Positions 13,143 to 25,896 of a DNA stretch of 64,000 nt are shown in pieces. Numbering within the stretch: position 1 is the first letter of the stretch; each line of letters starts with the position of its first letter. Under the pieces are notes generated by a model, which worked only from the letters and a program-made list of their open reading frames with translations, was not told where the DNA came from and ran no database searches. Source of the DNA: Sambucus nigra (Eukaryota; Streptophyta; Magnoliopsida; Dipsacales; Adoxaceae). The DNA lies in the NCBI GenBank assembly GCA_949130495.1, contig OX422215.1, forward strand, positions 527,355,755 through 527,419,754, given 5' to 3'. The position numbers and the translations under genes were made by a program.

Positions 13143-16122
13143 TGACACCCTGAATAATTAAATACCAGGTAGCTACTCCATTATTAAAATTAATACAAAA
13201 TGCTAGGTTGGTTCAATTCATAGCATCACTGTCGAAAATATTTTTAAACAATTACTAGCCACCTAATGTTTAAAAAGTGAGGTGCCAAATTTTATTAAAT
13301 TAAATTAATATGCAACCAATTAAATTATAAGCTAACTATACCACAATCACATCACAATCACATTAGAATAATATTGGAAGAAATAAAATGAGTTTGGAGT
13401 AACACTCCCCTGAATAATCCAAATACTAAATAAATCCCAATACAAAGTCTGAATAAATAAATAAATCCAAAACTGAAATGAAATTGAAAGTCTTAGAAAG
13501 TTGTCTCCAAATAGAAGGGGCGACATGCCCTAAATAATGAATGACCCAGAATAAAATCAAATGCAGAATGTGGAGGCATCTAATATCGAGATCCTGTAAC
13601 TTTCACAACAGCTACAATACGTCAATGTAATGGAACTCCTATGCTTGGCGTCCCTGTAGCTGGGCACCTAAAAAGGTTTTACAATAAAAATATATTTAAA
13701 AGAAATCGGGTCAGAGCCCGAGGTAAAAATAGTTTAAAAATATAGCAAGTGTTTAATTGCATTAAATAGTGAATATTATATACATGTTAGTTACGTGCTC
13801 TCACATGAGATCCTCACCCCTCAACTAAAGTGCACGCCTAACGTATATCCTTAACCCGTCCTAGTTATACTGTTAACTAATTATTCTGTACCACTTCATG
13901 TCCTCACATTATAATATAGGGATTTATTCATATCCTTCTAATATATCCTGGGTGTATTTCACCTTTTCATTAATCAGATTAATTTAACAATTACGATAGG
14001 AAATTCTCATTTTAAATCCCATTCAAAATGACTCAATTATTCATATTCACACTTTAACAAAGAGTCCGTTATAATCATAAGTATATTATTCTCATCACAA
14101 ATATATAAATAGGGCACCCCTAGGTTAAGTTGTGGTGCACACATACTCTGCTATCGAATCCCAGTACATCACGTACATAAGGACTATGTGTTCCTAATCT
14201 CTCAGGAACCGTTGCAATAAACAAAATCACACATATTGGAGGCAGACATAGTTCACATACCCATGGGTCACGAACATACCTATATTCCCATGGTCAGTTT
14301 ACTTATTAACTCACAAATAAGTCATTCACAACCCTATGTCGTTAAGGTACCGCTCTAAATCCTCCTGTAGGCACACAAAGATTAGATAGCCATGTACCAA
14401 AGGCCGACCTCCCGTGATAAAAAGTATGGTATTTATGTCATACACATAACAATCCATATACTAAGCATTCCCCAACTTAGATAACTTGTTATATTATTAA
14501 AAGTATATTCTCCTCCCTATACCATTAGTTTAATTCATACACTATGATTATTCCAGATGATATGTAATATATTTCACCGATACGTCTCACGTCGTATAGT
14601 GTCAAGTACTTAAAACCTAACCGAAGAGGTTACTAAGTCTCCTACTTTTCCCACATATTAATTCAGTACTATTAAGTCCTTATTTATGTCCCAAATCCTA
14701 ACTTATCACTCCTAAGAATTTAAATCATGTTCTCGTATCATAAAATAGGAAATTACTTTTCGGACATTCGTAAAATCAACACTACATTCCAACCTAATTA
14801 TAATATGTTCTGGGCTTAAAATATATCTCTACTAGTCTCCCTCAAGTCCTAATGTATTCACATAATCCCCAACTATAACGTTCGATGGCCGACAACACTT
14901 AAATTCAAAAGGGGGGAAAAGGTAACAATTTTTGGGGAGATCGATCGATCGACTTAGGGCATCGATCGATCGAGCCCAGTCGATCGATCGACCTATGAAT
15001 GTCGATCGATCGATCAAGCAGGTGCAGGCTACGGGTTTCCTTCGTTTTCAGTCCCAGATTTCTCCCAAATCTTTATTACAAGGTGTAAAATCCTAATGTA
15101 AGTATATAGGGTCATTATAGAACCTAATTACGTGATTCTTAACATTCCATAACTCTCAAATCATTATCAAACATACTTTTCTTGGATCAAATCATCATAT
15201 TATCATATAAACCCTATTTTTCTATTTTCTTCAAGAACCATCATACTTCTCTTCCTAAATCCATTTTTAGTTCATCAAGGGTTCTGATTTTGTTAATGAA
15301 AAACTTCCAGAATTAAACTACATGCAAATCCTATCCAAAATTTAGGTTTCTTCTCCAAATTTCATGAGTTTCAATCATTGTTCATAGCTATCATCAAATC
15401 CTACACTATTATGGATTAATTATTTGTTGAAACTTAATGAAATCAAATCACTTGCCTAAGAATTAATGTTCTAATCTGTTGGTGATGTTAAGGGTTGGTT
15501 CTCTTCCTCTCTCCGGTCACAATTCCGGCGTATAGTGGTGGTGTGTGGTGGTTATGGCCTTGGGAACTTCTTGTAACTTCTCCTCTTTCTCATATTGACC
15601 ACTCCTTGCATTTTGATAGATAATGGCCCTAATGACCCTAATATTGGCTGATAAATAAAGCCTAAAATTCGTGGGTCAAAATCCCTTAAAAACTAAAATG
15701 ACTAAAATACCCTTTCGGGTTACCGGTTTGGCCTAAAAATGCCCCGGGACTCAAACTAAACCCCCGACTAGTATTTTCTGATTATTTTGACCCCTCCAGA
15801 CACGTTGGCGCACTCAAAATGACCATACAGATGATAAAATTATAATTTACTTTTAAATCCAATTAAATTGATTCCTGATGCGACTGACACGCGCGTCCCA
15901 ACTTAATTTTCCAAATTGTCGTATTTATGACTCACGATAATTTTAATAAATTCCACAATCATATATTACTACATTCACCCAGTAATATTCAACATTATTA
16001 TCATACTCAAATACCAACTCACATCTCGCTAGTATTTAAATCTGGATTAATTTCTAATTAATTATTCCATTTAATTTAATTAATCCCATTAAATAAAATC
16101 AACAAAATTACGGGGTATTACA
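13143..16122 (-). mobile_element. Element E: probable solo LTR of a chromovirus-like Ty3 element
   Basis: On the minus strand this 2.98-kb block starts TGTAATACCCCG and ends GGGTGTCA, the terminal style of long Del/Tekay-type LTRs and similar to the LTR of C (TGTAAGAACC to GTGTGACA). There is no coding region, primer site or second copy in the window, so a solo LTR left by LTR-LTR recombination is the simplest reading. The flanks (ATTTC left, ACCTT right) do not form a clear duplication, which lowers confidence. D sequence resumes on both sides. Confidence 0.6.
14939..15016. repeat. Four TCGATCGATCGA palindrome clusters in E
   Basis: Four copies of the self-complementary TCGATCGATCGA or a close variant lie about 20 bp apart (near 14940, 14961, 14979 and 15001), separated by unlike spacers. 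The spacing is close to two helical turns, so protein could bind each on one face. The 61-residue minus frame rich in RSID is only this repeat read as codons. Confidence 0.8.
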
Positions 16123-17291
16123 ACCTTAAGGATCACCCGTGGAGACTTTAGCTTGTGATATTTGTGTCTTTCACCCTTTTAGAGTGTTTTACACAATCTC
16201 TGAGTCAAGTTTATTCAATTTCCTTTGGGTCTGCGCTTAATCGTTGTATGATCTCATTATTCTTCGCTAAATTTTTGGCTTGATCACTAAGAATGATATC
16301 ACTTTCGAGTCGTAAGAAACAATGGTCTTGTAGTTTGTCTAAAGCATTAAACCATTCTTTACCATATCATATTACCATTCACTTCACTATTACCTTTCCA
16401 TATTTCCTTTATCCTTGAACATTCCCCACACCATCCATATATCATTTACAGTCACTTCCATGTATCATTTTTTTTGAGAAAAAGTGTGTTTGAAATTCCA
16501 AATGAAAATTTTGTGTTGTGAAAAGAAAAATACATCTCAACAAACAAAAAAGAAAAAAAAAAAAGAAGATTCAAAAAGAAAAAGAGAAAGTTGTAGTCAA
16601 GTTCTTATGAAACAAAGACATTTGTTCCTAAAGTGTAATACACCCTTATATAACATCCAAGATCAATCCGACATCCGATATACATCATACCACCATCCTA
16701 CCTCATCTCATCTCATTCTTCACATTTCATTCCCCCCTAATCCATAAACATCCATATTTTTCCCTTGGTGTTCGGGAAAACGAGAAGCTTACGCGGTGAA
16801 TAACTCGATGTTCTCACCATAGTCATTAGCGTTCTTTCATGAGATCACTTTTCTTTTTATATGTTCATTTGAGAGAGAGATATCCGTGAGATTTTGAAGT
16901 TGAAGCATTGATTTCAAAAAGCAGATTTAGGAAATATTCTTTTGATATTCGACCCGTTTAAATTGATTCACACCACACACATTGATTTTTAGGAAGGATG
17001 TTCCTTATGTATTCACTTAGCTAAATCTTTATACACTTCTAGCTCATATTCCTCGAAATATTTATCTTGTGATGGATTATGTGATTGTTCTATGTCTAAT
17101 AAGAGATTGATTTCCATTTACAAATAAAGAATTTTGTGGGAATATTCCCAGAAAACCCTCACAAGACAAAACTCATCCTGTAGGGCAACCTATAGGTTTA
17201 AAGGCTTGTTGCACATGTTAAGTGCAATCACAAGTGCCCGCGAAAGTGGTACACTTTTGGTTTCTTATCTTTCTTTCATTCTATTTTTGCT
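16123..17291 (+). other. D 3' untranslated region, second part
   Basis: Non-coding. It includes an A-rich run near 16546-16590. A small plus frame (16484-16747) has no motif. Confidence 0.4.
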
Positions 17292-17324
17292 CGAGGACTA
17301 GAAATGTTCTATTTGGGGGTAGTG
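17292..17324 (+). promoter_or_regulatory. D polypurine tract with hairpin
   Basis: CGAGGAC (17292-17298) is followed by a small hairpin TAGAA-ATG-TTCTA and TTTGGGGGTAG just before the 3' LTR. Its place on the left side of the second LTR fixes the plus orientation of D. Confidence 0.75.
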
Positions 17325-18996
17325 TGATAAGCACTCAAAAGTATTAAAAAAATAAATAGACGCTTTTAATTGCTAATTCTCGATAAAATGTGTCTTATGC
17401 GAGCTAAACCCCAATCCCCACACCTATTACCCTGTCTCCTACCCAAGCCCAGACCTCCCTAATACTATTCCGAGTCTCGTGTGTGTTTAGTTTGCACCTT
17501 TTATATTTTTTAAGATTCTAATTGAGTCGTTTATAATTTTTATAATTTATTTTCTATTTATTTTGAGTCATGTATATTTTTAGGATTTATTTATGTGCCA
17601 GCTATTGTTATATAGGTGTGAGTTTTATTTTTATTTTATTTTTAGTTTTTATTATTAGTTTACTTTTATTAATATTTTATTTTATTAGGCTAATTTTATT
17701 GTTTTATTTTGAGTCTTTTTTTTAATAGTTTGGTATTTTTATGTAATTTGTAATTTTTATAGATTTTATTCTTTTTAGTTTTATTGATTTTACTTTTTAT
17801 TTGTGTCTTAAACATTTAGAGAGTTTTATTTTAGGTGCACATTAAGCACACACACCCCTATTTATCATACACTTCAATACACACACACACACGCAACAAT
17901 CTCCTCTCACCCCTACCATACACCCCACTACACCCAATCACAACATCTCACCTTTTTCTTCCCTACACCCCCCAAACATTCTCTATCCTCTCTTCAAAAA
18001 CTCCATAACCAAACTCTTCCATCCCCCACTCAAGCTCCACCATACCCCAAACCTAGACCCATATCTGTCAGCCTAACCTTTTACTCCAATTAAACCCAGC
18101 TACCAAGACCTATCTCAACCCGAATCAACTCGAAATCAAAATTCATTCCCGGTTTAACTTGGAGTCACTAACCACCTGCCCAAAATCTATCCCACTATCT
18201 GATCCTAACCCTACTCACAAAACTGTGACTCGTTTTATGTTCTTCTAGTTAATTAGTTTGATTATTTGAAATTCCCATTGAATGTTGATTTTGATCCTTC
18301 ATCTTTCAATTTACGCCTCGAGAGAGGGTAAATGATTTTCGATAGAATATCGAAATTTGAGATATAATACCCATTTTAGAATTGAATTATAGATATGGGT
18401 TTCTCAAGTGATTTAATATTCCTTGCATTTCTACTCTAAATTTTATTTTCTATGATTTATATGAATTTCAATTAATCGATCCTAAAAAGGTGATTTATTA
18501 AAAGGAATGTAAATCTATTTTCTAGAGTCATGGGGGTTTGAATTTAATTTTCTAAAAGGTTAGTGTTAAAATCACATTTGTGATGAGAGTTGACTTGTAA
18601 TTTCAATACTAACTTGGGAGATTTCAAATGAGTAAATTAATTAATTAGAAAAACTAGAATATGTGGTGTAGTCACATTCCATGATTGTTCTCACATTTAA
18701 TTACTTCATTTTATCTTTAATTTTAGTGTTTGATTTTGTTTATCATTTTTAGTCACTTAGTTTTGTTATTTCACCAAACAATATTAAAAAAATAGAAAAC
18801 TAAGAAAAAAAAAGAATAATCTAGAAAGAAAATAACCAGAAAAATGAATTAAATTACTTTTCTTGTGTTTCACTCCTTAGAGTTAGATTAACATCCTTAC
18901 TTGCCTCTATGAAAGTTTATATTATTCTTGTAGGTTTTCAAGGATTTTTATTGGAAAGGCAATTCTACAATGACACACTAAAAAGCTTTTCTATCA
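17325..18996 (+). repeat. D 3' LTR (internally deleted)
   Basis: 1672 bp against 2397 bp in the 5' copy. Two blocks are missing: about 100 bp after position 17395 and about 640 bp after 18231, the second of which held the TATA box. Both ends are kept. Confidence 0.85.
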
Positions 18997-19562
18997 GTAT
19001 CGAGAATAATAAAGTCGACCGGGAAGACAAAAGCGTCTATTTGGACCAGAATATTTTTTAATACACCCATAGGAATTTTGGTGGAGCCATTAGCCAATTG
19101 GATTCTCGTCTTAGTTGGGCTAAGATCTCGTAGGCCCTGTTGGAGATAGACTGAATAGGGTAGGAGGTTCATGCTAGCCCCAAAATCAAGAAGGGCACGA
19201 TTATTAGCAAAATTTCCAATCCTGCATGAAATTGTTGGACAACCAGGGTCCTTGAATTTGGGAATCGTGTTAAGCTGGAAAATGGAGATTTCCTTCTGGG
19301 TGAATTCCACATTTTTTTGCAAAATGTGCTTTTGTCTTAAAGGTACACAAGCCTTACAAAAAAATTCCATAAGAGATGGTATTTTCTTGATAGCATCAAG
19401 GAGAGGGAGATTGATCTTTACTTGTTTAAAAGTATCCATGATTTTTTTTATCCTTATTGGACTTTGCAATGGGAAAAAGCCTTTGAGGTTAGGGCGTGGA
19501 CACAGGATTATGACCACCGACTCTTGGATAGGTAACTTGTCACTACTCTTTTTTGAAGTCAC
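18997..19562 (-). pseudogene. A gag-protease linker and protease, N-terminal half
   Basis: The minus-strand frame from MTSKKSSDKL runs openly for about 188 codons. It holds KINLPLLDAIKKIP (conserved linker), IPKFKDPGCPTISC, then ALLDFGASMNLLPYSVY with the catalytic Asp of an Athila-type retropepsin (DFGA where most retropepsins have DTGA or DSGA), and ends with FVFPVDFIILD at the edge of D. The last few residues before the stop come from the D LTR. The remainder is at 6824-7129. The N-terminal side is cut off from gag by element C. Confidence 0.82.
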
Positions 19563-19660
19563 TTAACGCTCTCACGGTGTTAGTGATATCTCTCCGGATT
19601 CTTTCAGGTATGGTGGGATGAAATTTTGAATAACTTTCCCACTTCTAAGAGTTTTGATGG
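19563..19660 (-). other. A linker next to the C insertion
   Basis: A short stretch of A sequence with stops, ending in GATGG, one copy of the target duplication of C. Confidence 0.5.
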
Positions 19661-22628
19661 TGTCACACCCTGCTTTTTGGTATGAATGAACAAGAAGTAC
19701 ACATAAAGCAACAAATTAAAGTTAAGGAAGAATAAAATAACCTTTTATTCATTATTAATATGTTTACATAAGGTGGAACCACCACAGGGGTGAATTACAC
19801 GTTTCTAGTACACACGATCATATAAAAAATTAAAAAGCATCACTTTTTGCTCCCATCTGGTCTAATCTCTGCCCATACAGTCACATATGTGAACAGGTGA
19901 CTGGTGTCTATCTCTAGTAGGGAAGAGATACTATTTCCTTTCTCCTACCGTATTTGGAGAAGGAAGGAATTAGCACAAATATGCTAAGCAGGTTCTACTG
20001 GTTTTATAACAATGATATAGATATAATAAGAGTTGGAGTGTGTATAGAATCAGTGTTTAAAACGGCTGACAAAATAAGCTGATAATTTTATGTTTATTAG
20101 AAAAATATTGGAAATTTACAATTCTATAGCGATTAGTCCGTTTAAGAAAATAGGTACATTACCAGTTTAGTTAGAATCATGTTTGAAGAAAGTCAATAAA
20201 TTTGAACTAATAATCCAATTATTACTAGTTCACTAAGGGGTATAGAGGTAATTAAGCAATCAGTGTAACTTTATCATAAATAATCCCAAAACTTTTGGAG
20301 AAAAGTAACATGCTCTGCTCACAATTAAAGTGGCACTCATATGTATTAGTAATAATCCCGGCTCTCAATCATCTGAGACCAATAGGTGAAGTACCAATTT
20401 TTTGGGATAACACGTCAGTCTACTTCCTAGTTAATACTGATACTTGTAGTAAAATATAACACAAAAGTGCAGGGGCAAACTGAATCAATTATGGTACATG
20501 ATCTCAGTTACTAGGTGAGAATGGTTTAAAATTGATTTTAAAATTAAAAACTGATGATAATTCAAATACTGATGATGGTTAACAAAATACATAGTACGGA
20601 AGTATAATAACATGCACAAACTCAGAGTCCATGTAGCTATCAGAGAGGGATATCAATAGTAGTATTTCAAATACGCGAAGTATAATACTAAAAATGTATG
20701 AAAAAACTACTTACAAGATTAAAAACTAGAGATAAATTCAAATTCTGATGATGGTTAACAAAATATGTAGTATGGCTGCATAATAACATGCACGCATAAG
20801 AGTAAATAGGTCCATCACATATCCTGATATCAATAGCAAATAACAAAGGCTAAAGTTTACTATTAAAAAGATAGAAAACTTACTTGCTTGGTATTCGGTT
20901 GAGTTGCTGTCACACTGGAGTATTCAGAAGAGTTGGGACTTGATTTTCTGTTATACAATGTGTGGCATAGGAGTATTAGGGTTTAATCAGTCAATTTTGT
21001 ACTTAAAGACAAATTTAATAAAGTTTTGAGGGCTTATGTGTATATCTTGGGGCTTCTCATCTTTAAACTTTGGTGTACGAGAGTTTTTATCTTAAAATAG
21101 TTTGATGTATGTAGGGACAAATTTTAAGGTGAAAACTCCAAAGTTGGAAAAGTTGTTAGGCATTGAAATGTAATTTTAAGTAAATTTCTTTAAGTAAAAA
21201 CCTCATTTTTTACATAACTTGAGCTAGGATCATCCAAACAAGGACTTATTTTATACTATTTTGATCAAAAAAATTACTTAATTTTTTTGTGAAAAATCAA
21301 AATTTTCTGAGTGGCCACCCGCCCTCACGCACATGGTCAAAGTTTCTGACCAAAATCTTCATCTTCTACCTCTCGATTTTGACTTTCTATGGTTTAAAAC
21401 TTTAACTGAGGTTTATCCATCGTTTTTATACCATTTGAGATGATTTGTTACCCAACTTAACCTAATTTTTCATAAAGATTCCAAATATATAAGTTTCCTT
21501 GTTCGAATCTCAATATAACTCGAGTTTCAAAATTGTGTGTTTTCATGAAATTTTGACCTAACATTCGTGCATTTATAGAGTATAGCCCATTTCAAAATTA
21601 TGAATTGGTTTTGCGTTCTGCTATATGTGAGAAAAAATTGGTTTTGGTTTTAAGGATTTTTATGGACTTTAGGTCAAGAATTTTTTATTTACAGATTTTG
21701 AGTTTTGAAAACAGATTCATGGGTTTTTACATTACAGTCGATATCCTGAGGTTACAATGAGTTTATTCATGGCTTTAAATCAGATTTTTAGTTGTTGTAA
21801 TGGATTTCACCATTAAAGCTTAAACTTTAATGGTGTTCCTACTATTTTTCTCTATCTTAGGCAATTCTATATGTAAAAGCTTGCATATTATGAGTGTTAT
21901 AACTATATTAACTATGTAGAAAACTACTAGAATTGAAAGAATCGAAATTAAAGCATGAAATGATGAGTCACCTGAATTGAGAGATAATTCAAACTTTTGA
22001 AGTGAGCTGTGGGATAAGTTTCTACTGCTTAGGACATAGGGCGTTTATACTACTTTGAGTGCAAAGTTGATTGGAGTAAAAAGGAGGTGGATCTGAAATC
22101 ATGTAGGGTGAGTTTTGAGTTTGGTTCAAATGGGGGCACAAGGGTTCCTAAGGTTTACCATGTGTTACCATGTGGTTTTTCACCTTTTTTGTTGAGAGGG
22201 GGGTGGGGGTGGGGGTGGACTGTGGTAAGAATAAAATTTACTATGGTTTTAATTTAAGTCCTTAATCTTTGATATCATTGCATTTAGGTCTATAAAAGTA
22301 CACTTTTTATAAAGTTTAGGGGTATTTTGGTAATTTTAGAAAGTTTTCAGGGTTAAAACTATCATTTTATTGTTGTTAAGGTCCAAAGGTTTAATTTGAT
22401 ATGAGGTTGAGGGTTTCAATATATCTTAATTTATCTCATTTTGAAAGTTTGAGGGATTTTTTCATAATTGACTAAAACTTAAAGGGGTTGAAGTTAATAA
22501 GCAAAGTTGTAGGGTTTTAAACATAGTTCCTTTCTTCTTTAGAAGATTTTTTTTATTTTACTCATCAAACGAGGGTCTAAATCAAGGTCGTTGGTCATTT
22601 TAGGTTTTGAAAATTTTCGGTTCTTACA
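19661..22628 (-). repeat. C 3' LTR
   Basis: Matches 27684-30698 along its length. In element orientation it begins TGTAAGAACC and ends GTGTGACA. No coding potential was found; it holds a perfect 11-bp inverted repeat at 21808-21835. Confidence 0.92.
21808..21835. repeat. Perfect hairpin in C 3' LTR
   Basis: CACCATTAAAG and CTTTAATGGTG pair around a 6-base loop. The equivalent site in the other LTR (29891-29916) is also perfect and is preceded by a diverged second copy. Confidence 0.8.
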
Positions 22629-22660
22629 ATCTACCTATCTAAAAAAAAATCGTCCTCAAA
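22629..22660 (-). promoter_or_regulatory. C polypurine tract
   Basis: On the minus strand GAGGACGA, a T-run, then AGATAGGTAGAT abuts the 3' LTR start. AGATAGGTAGAT is the likely primer for plus-strand synthesis. Confidence 0.65.
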
Positions 22661-23990
22661 TTTTACCTCAGAATAAGTCGGGGTATTAATCCTTCATTGC
22701 TTGTTCTGGTTCCCACATAGCTTCTTGTTTCTTCTTGTGTTCCCAAAGTACTTTAACTGGGGGGATTTCCTTATTCTGAGATACTTCGCTTGGCGATCGA
22801 GAATTTGAATACGATGTACTTTAAATTCATGGTTGGGTTCAATTGAAAAATCTTTCCATGTGATAGTATGGGACGGATATGATATATATTGACATAACTG
22901 TGATACATGAAACACGTTATGGATATTGCATAATTCCACAGGTAATTCTAATTGATAGGCTATGGAGACGATTCTTTTAGAAATTGTGAATGGTCCAATA
23001 TATCAGGGGGTTAATTTTCCTTTTTTTTCTAAACGTAAAATTCCTTTTCGGGGAGACGCTTTTAGAAATACTTGCTCATTTTCTTAAAAGTCCAATGGCT
23101 TTCGGCGATGATCATCATAACTTTGTTGCTGATCTTGTGTTGTCTTCAACTACTCTCAAATCTGTTGTATTACCTTGGTGGTTTCTTGTTTCAAGACCAA
23201 AGTGTTTACCATCTCCTGTATCTATCCAACATATCGGGGATCTACAAGGTCTTCCATATAAATATTCAAATGGGGCAGCTTTGATACCTATGTCCAAGTT
23301 ATTATTATACAAAAATTATACAAGGGGAAAATATGCATTCCAATAGTTATACATATCTAACTTACAAGCTCGTAACGTATCTTCTAAGGTTTGAATTATA
23401 AATTTTGATTATCCATTCGTTTGGGGGTGGAATACAGTACTTAAGTGAATTTTGGTACCCCTTGCAGCTTATAATGCTTGCTAAAATTTTCCTGTAAAAT
23501 GAGGATCTCTATCTGATTCAATGGATAAAGGTATTCCATGTAATCAAATAATTTCTCGAATATATAACTTGCTAAGCTTTTGGAATGAATCGGTGGTTTG
23601 TAACTGGAGAAAATGGGTTGACTTAGTGAGTCGATCTACTATTACCCAAATTGAATTATGTCCTTGGGACGTACGGGGTAGTCTGTTGACAAAATCCATG
23701 GTAATATGATCCCATTTCCATTCGGGAATTGGTAAGGATTGAAGAATCCCACCAGGGTTTTGGTGTTTTATCTGTACTTGTTGACAAGTAAGACACCTCA
23801 TTACCAAGTTCTTGATATTGATTCTCATGTTTTGCCAATAGTATTGTTTCTTCAAAGCATGGTACATTTTTTAGCTTCCAGAGTGTATAATGAATTTTGA
23901 ATGATGAGCTTCGTGTAACACTTCTTCTCCTAGAGATTTATATCAGGAACATATAATCCATTTCTAAATCGGAGTCCTATTTCTCTATCA
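22650..23990 (-). pseudogene. C integrase and chromodomain, broken
   Basis: Piece 23867-23544 carries the end of the zinc region (CLTCQQV), then WDHITMDFVNRLP with the first catalytic Asp, and VIVDRLTKSTHFL. The second catalytic block SDRDPHFTGKF is readable near 23495-23525. Piece 23312-23115 has IKAAPFEYLYGRPCRSPICW, the conserved segment after the core. Piece 22939-22694 has NVFHVSQL and ILDRQAK; in a neighbouring frame the chromodomain end VKVLWEHKKKQEAMWEPE is followed by YPDLF and a stop. Integrase would insert the DNA copy and the chromodomain would guide it to chromatin. Several frameshifts and stops break it. Confidence 0.88.
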
Positions 23991-25542
23991 TAGGAAAAAT
24001 CTGGATTTTAGTTTGAAAAATTTTGTGCAAACGATTCTTGGGTCTATTGTATTAATATTCTCTTTCTTAATTTGGGATGAGTGATAATGTTACAAAATTT
24101 GGTGCAAGGGGTAAGTAATCGTAAATCATATTACTCTATGGTAGCCGTAATACCGTAAAAATTTATAGTCTGAAGTCTTCCTATCGAATTTTGAGTCAAA
24201 GCGTCGGCTGCTACATTACCTTTGCTTGGATGGTAATTAAGTTTAAATTGGTAATCTTCCAAAAATTCTCAGCATCGTCATTGTCTAAAGTTCAAATCCT
24301 TTTGGGTAAAGGTATACTTCAAACTTTTGTAATCTGAAAAGACTTGGAAACTTAAACAATAAAGGTAACAACGCCAAATCTTTAACATAAAAACTATGGC
24401 TGCTAGTTCTAGATCGTGGACTGGATAATTATGCTCATGTGTCTTAAGTTGTCGTGACCTCTATTTTACTACCTTTTTATTTTGCATTAACACACATCCT
24501 AATCCTTGTAATGAAGCATCAGTATATACCTTATAACTTACATCACAAAAGGAATAGTGAGGATATGAGAAGCAGCCAACTTGTCCTTAAACAATTAGAA
24601 TGATTGGTTACATTCTTCTGTCCATACAAATGGAACTTCTTTCTGAGTTAATTTTGAAAGGGGAATAGCAATATGCAAAAACCCTTCGACAAATCGATAG
24701 TAATATCCATATAAAAAACTTTTTATTTCGGTAATATTGGTAGGATATTTCCATTCCCAAATGACTATAAATTTTAGCTAGATTGACTTGGATTCCATTT
24801 TCAGAAATCACATGTCCTAAAAATTTAATTTCTTTCATCGAGAAATAACATTTGCTCTTTTTAGCGTATAATCGATGAGTTCTGAGAGTACCTAAGACTA
24901 TCTTCAAATGTTAAATATCCTCTATCAAGTCTTGAGACTATACAAGAATATCGTTAATGAAAACAATAACAATTTGGTCCCAAAAGGTTTAAAGATTCAG
25001 TGCATTAGATCTATAAAATATGTTGGGGCATTTGTTAAACCAAATGACATTATGGTAAATTCAAAATTTCCGTAACGAGTTCAAAAAGCAGTATTTGGAA
25101 TATCTTCCTCTCTGACACGTAACTAATGATATTCGGATCGTAAATATATTTTAGAAAAAAACCTCTCTCCTCTAAGTTTATCCAATAGATCTTCTATTCA
25201 GGGTAAAGGATACTTATTATTAATAGTTATAGAATTCAATTTACGATAATCTATGCACAATCTAAATATTCCATCATGTCTCTTAACAAATAAAAATGGA
25301 GTTTCCCAAGGCGATGTACTTAATTGAATGAAACCTTTCGATAAAATATTATATAATTGGGTATGAAGTTCTCAAAGTTATAAAGGATACATTTGATATA
25401 GGGGAGTTGAAATAGGAAGTGTATTGGGATAAATATTGATACAAAACTCAATTTCTCTAGAAGGGGGTAATCCTGGTAAATCTTTAGAAAAAACATCTTC
25501 AAATTGTTCCAGCAAATTTCGAATCAAAGAAGAAATCTGAAT
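23991..25542 (-). pseudogene. C reverse transcriptase / RNase H, strongly decayed
   Basis: This interval lies between protease and integrase, where RT and RNase H belong. The clearest piece (24907-24608) reads HRLYAKKSKCYFSMKEIKFLGHVISENGI, given here only in part, which is the conserved block just after the RT active site, then frameshifts. Elsewhere only short matches are seen: LINPLIKW-like stretches and the reversed remains of the QGFEF region around 25240-25330. An intact active-site YVDD is not visible. I cannot set exact domain limits. Confidence 0.7.
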
Positions 25543-25896
25543 TTAAGAATTTGACGAATCTATTCCTTGGAATATAACAAAATAATTATTTTCATTACAA
25601 AAATGAATTTTCTTATCTTGACAATTGATATAAGCGTGATGTTCAGATAATACATCTATTCCGATAATAATATTGAATCCATGAATATCTAAGATTACCA
25701 AGTTCACCGACAGAGTTCCTAAACCAAGCTGAATCTTATAATTCCTATAATCTTGTGTTGACGTATTGATTTCACCTGTTGGTAATTCAATATTCATTGG
25801 ACTAATCAAGGAAGTTGGGGGTAATCGTATTATATTAGCTAGCCTAACACTGATAAAAGAATGCGTAGCTCCTGTGTCAAATAAAATATAGGTCAA
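25543..25896 (-). pseudogene. C aspartic protease (retropepsin)
   Basis: An open 117-codon piece with ILFDTGATHSFIS near its start, the intact retropepsin active site, then NIELPTGE, the hydrophobic LVILDIHGFNIIIGIDVL (the second conserved hairpin region) and HHAYINCQDKKIHF. This is the best kept domain of the element. It is not known to be a separate gene: it was part of a gag-pol polyprotein, so its isolated open frame only reflects where stops fell. Confidence 0.88.

Larger units (their letters stand above)
7130..18996 (+). mobile_element. Element D: non-autonomous Athila-related LARD-like element
   Basis: Plus-strand element with LTRs at 7130-9526 and 17325-18996, beginning TGATAAGCAC and ending CTATCA. 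It is flanked by GTATT (7125-7129) and GTATC (18997-19001), a 5-bp duplication with one change. Net length is about 8.9 kb without the solo LTR E. The internal region has a gag-like remnant only and no protease, RT or integrase. The G-tract before the 3' LTR and the shared hairpin and CGAGGAC signals tie it to the same broad group as A and F. It interrupts the protease of A. Confidence 0.85.

Noticed and set aside
14832..15017. Small protein with RSID repeats
   Set aside because: It is the TCGATCGATCGA palindrome region inside a solo LTR; no start context and no homolog expected.
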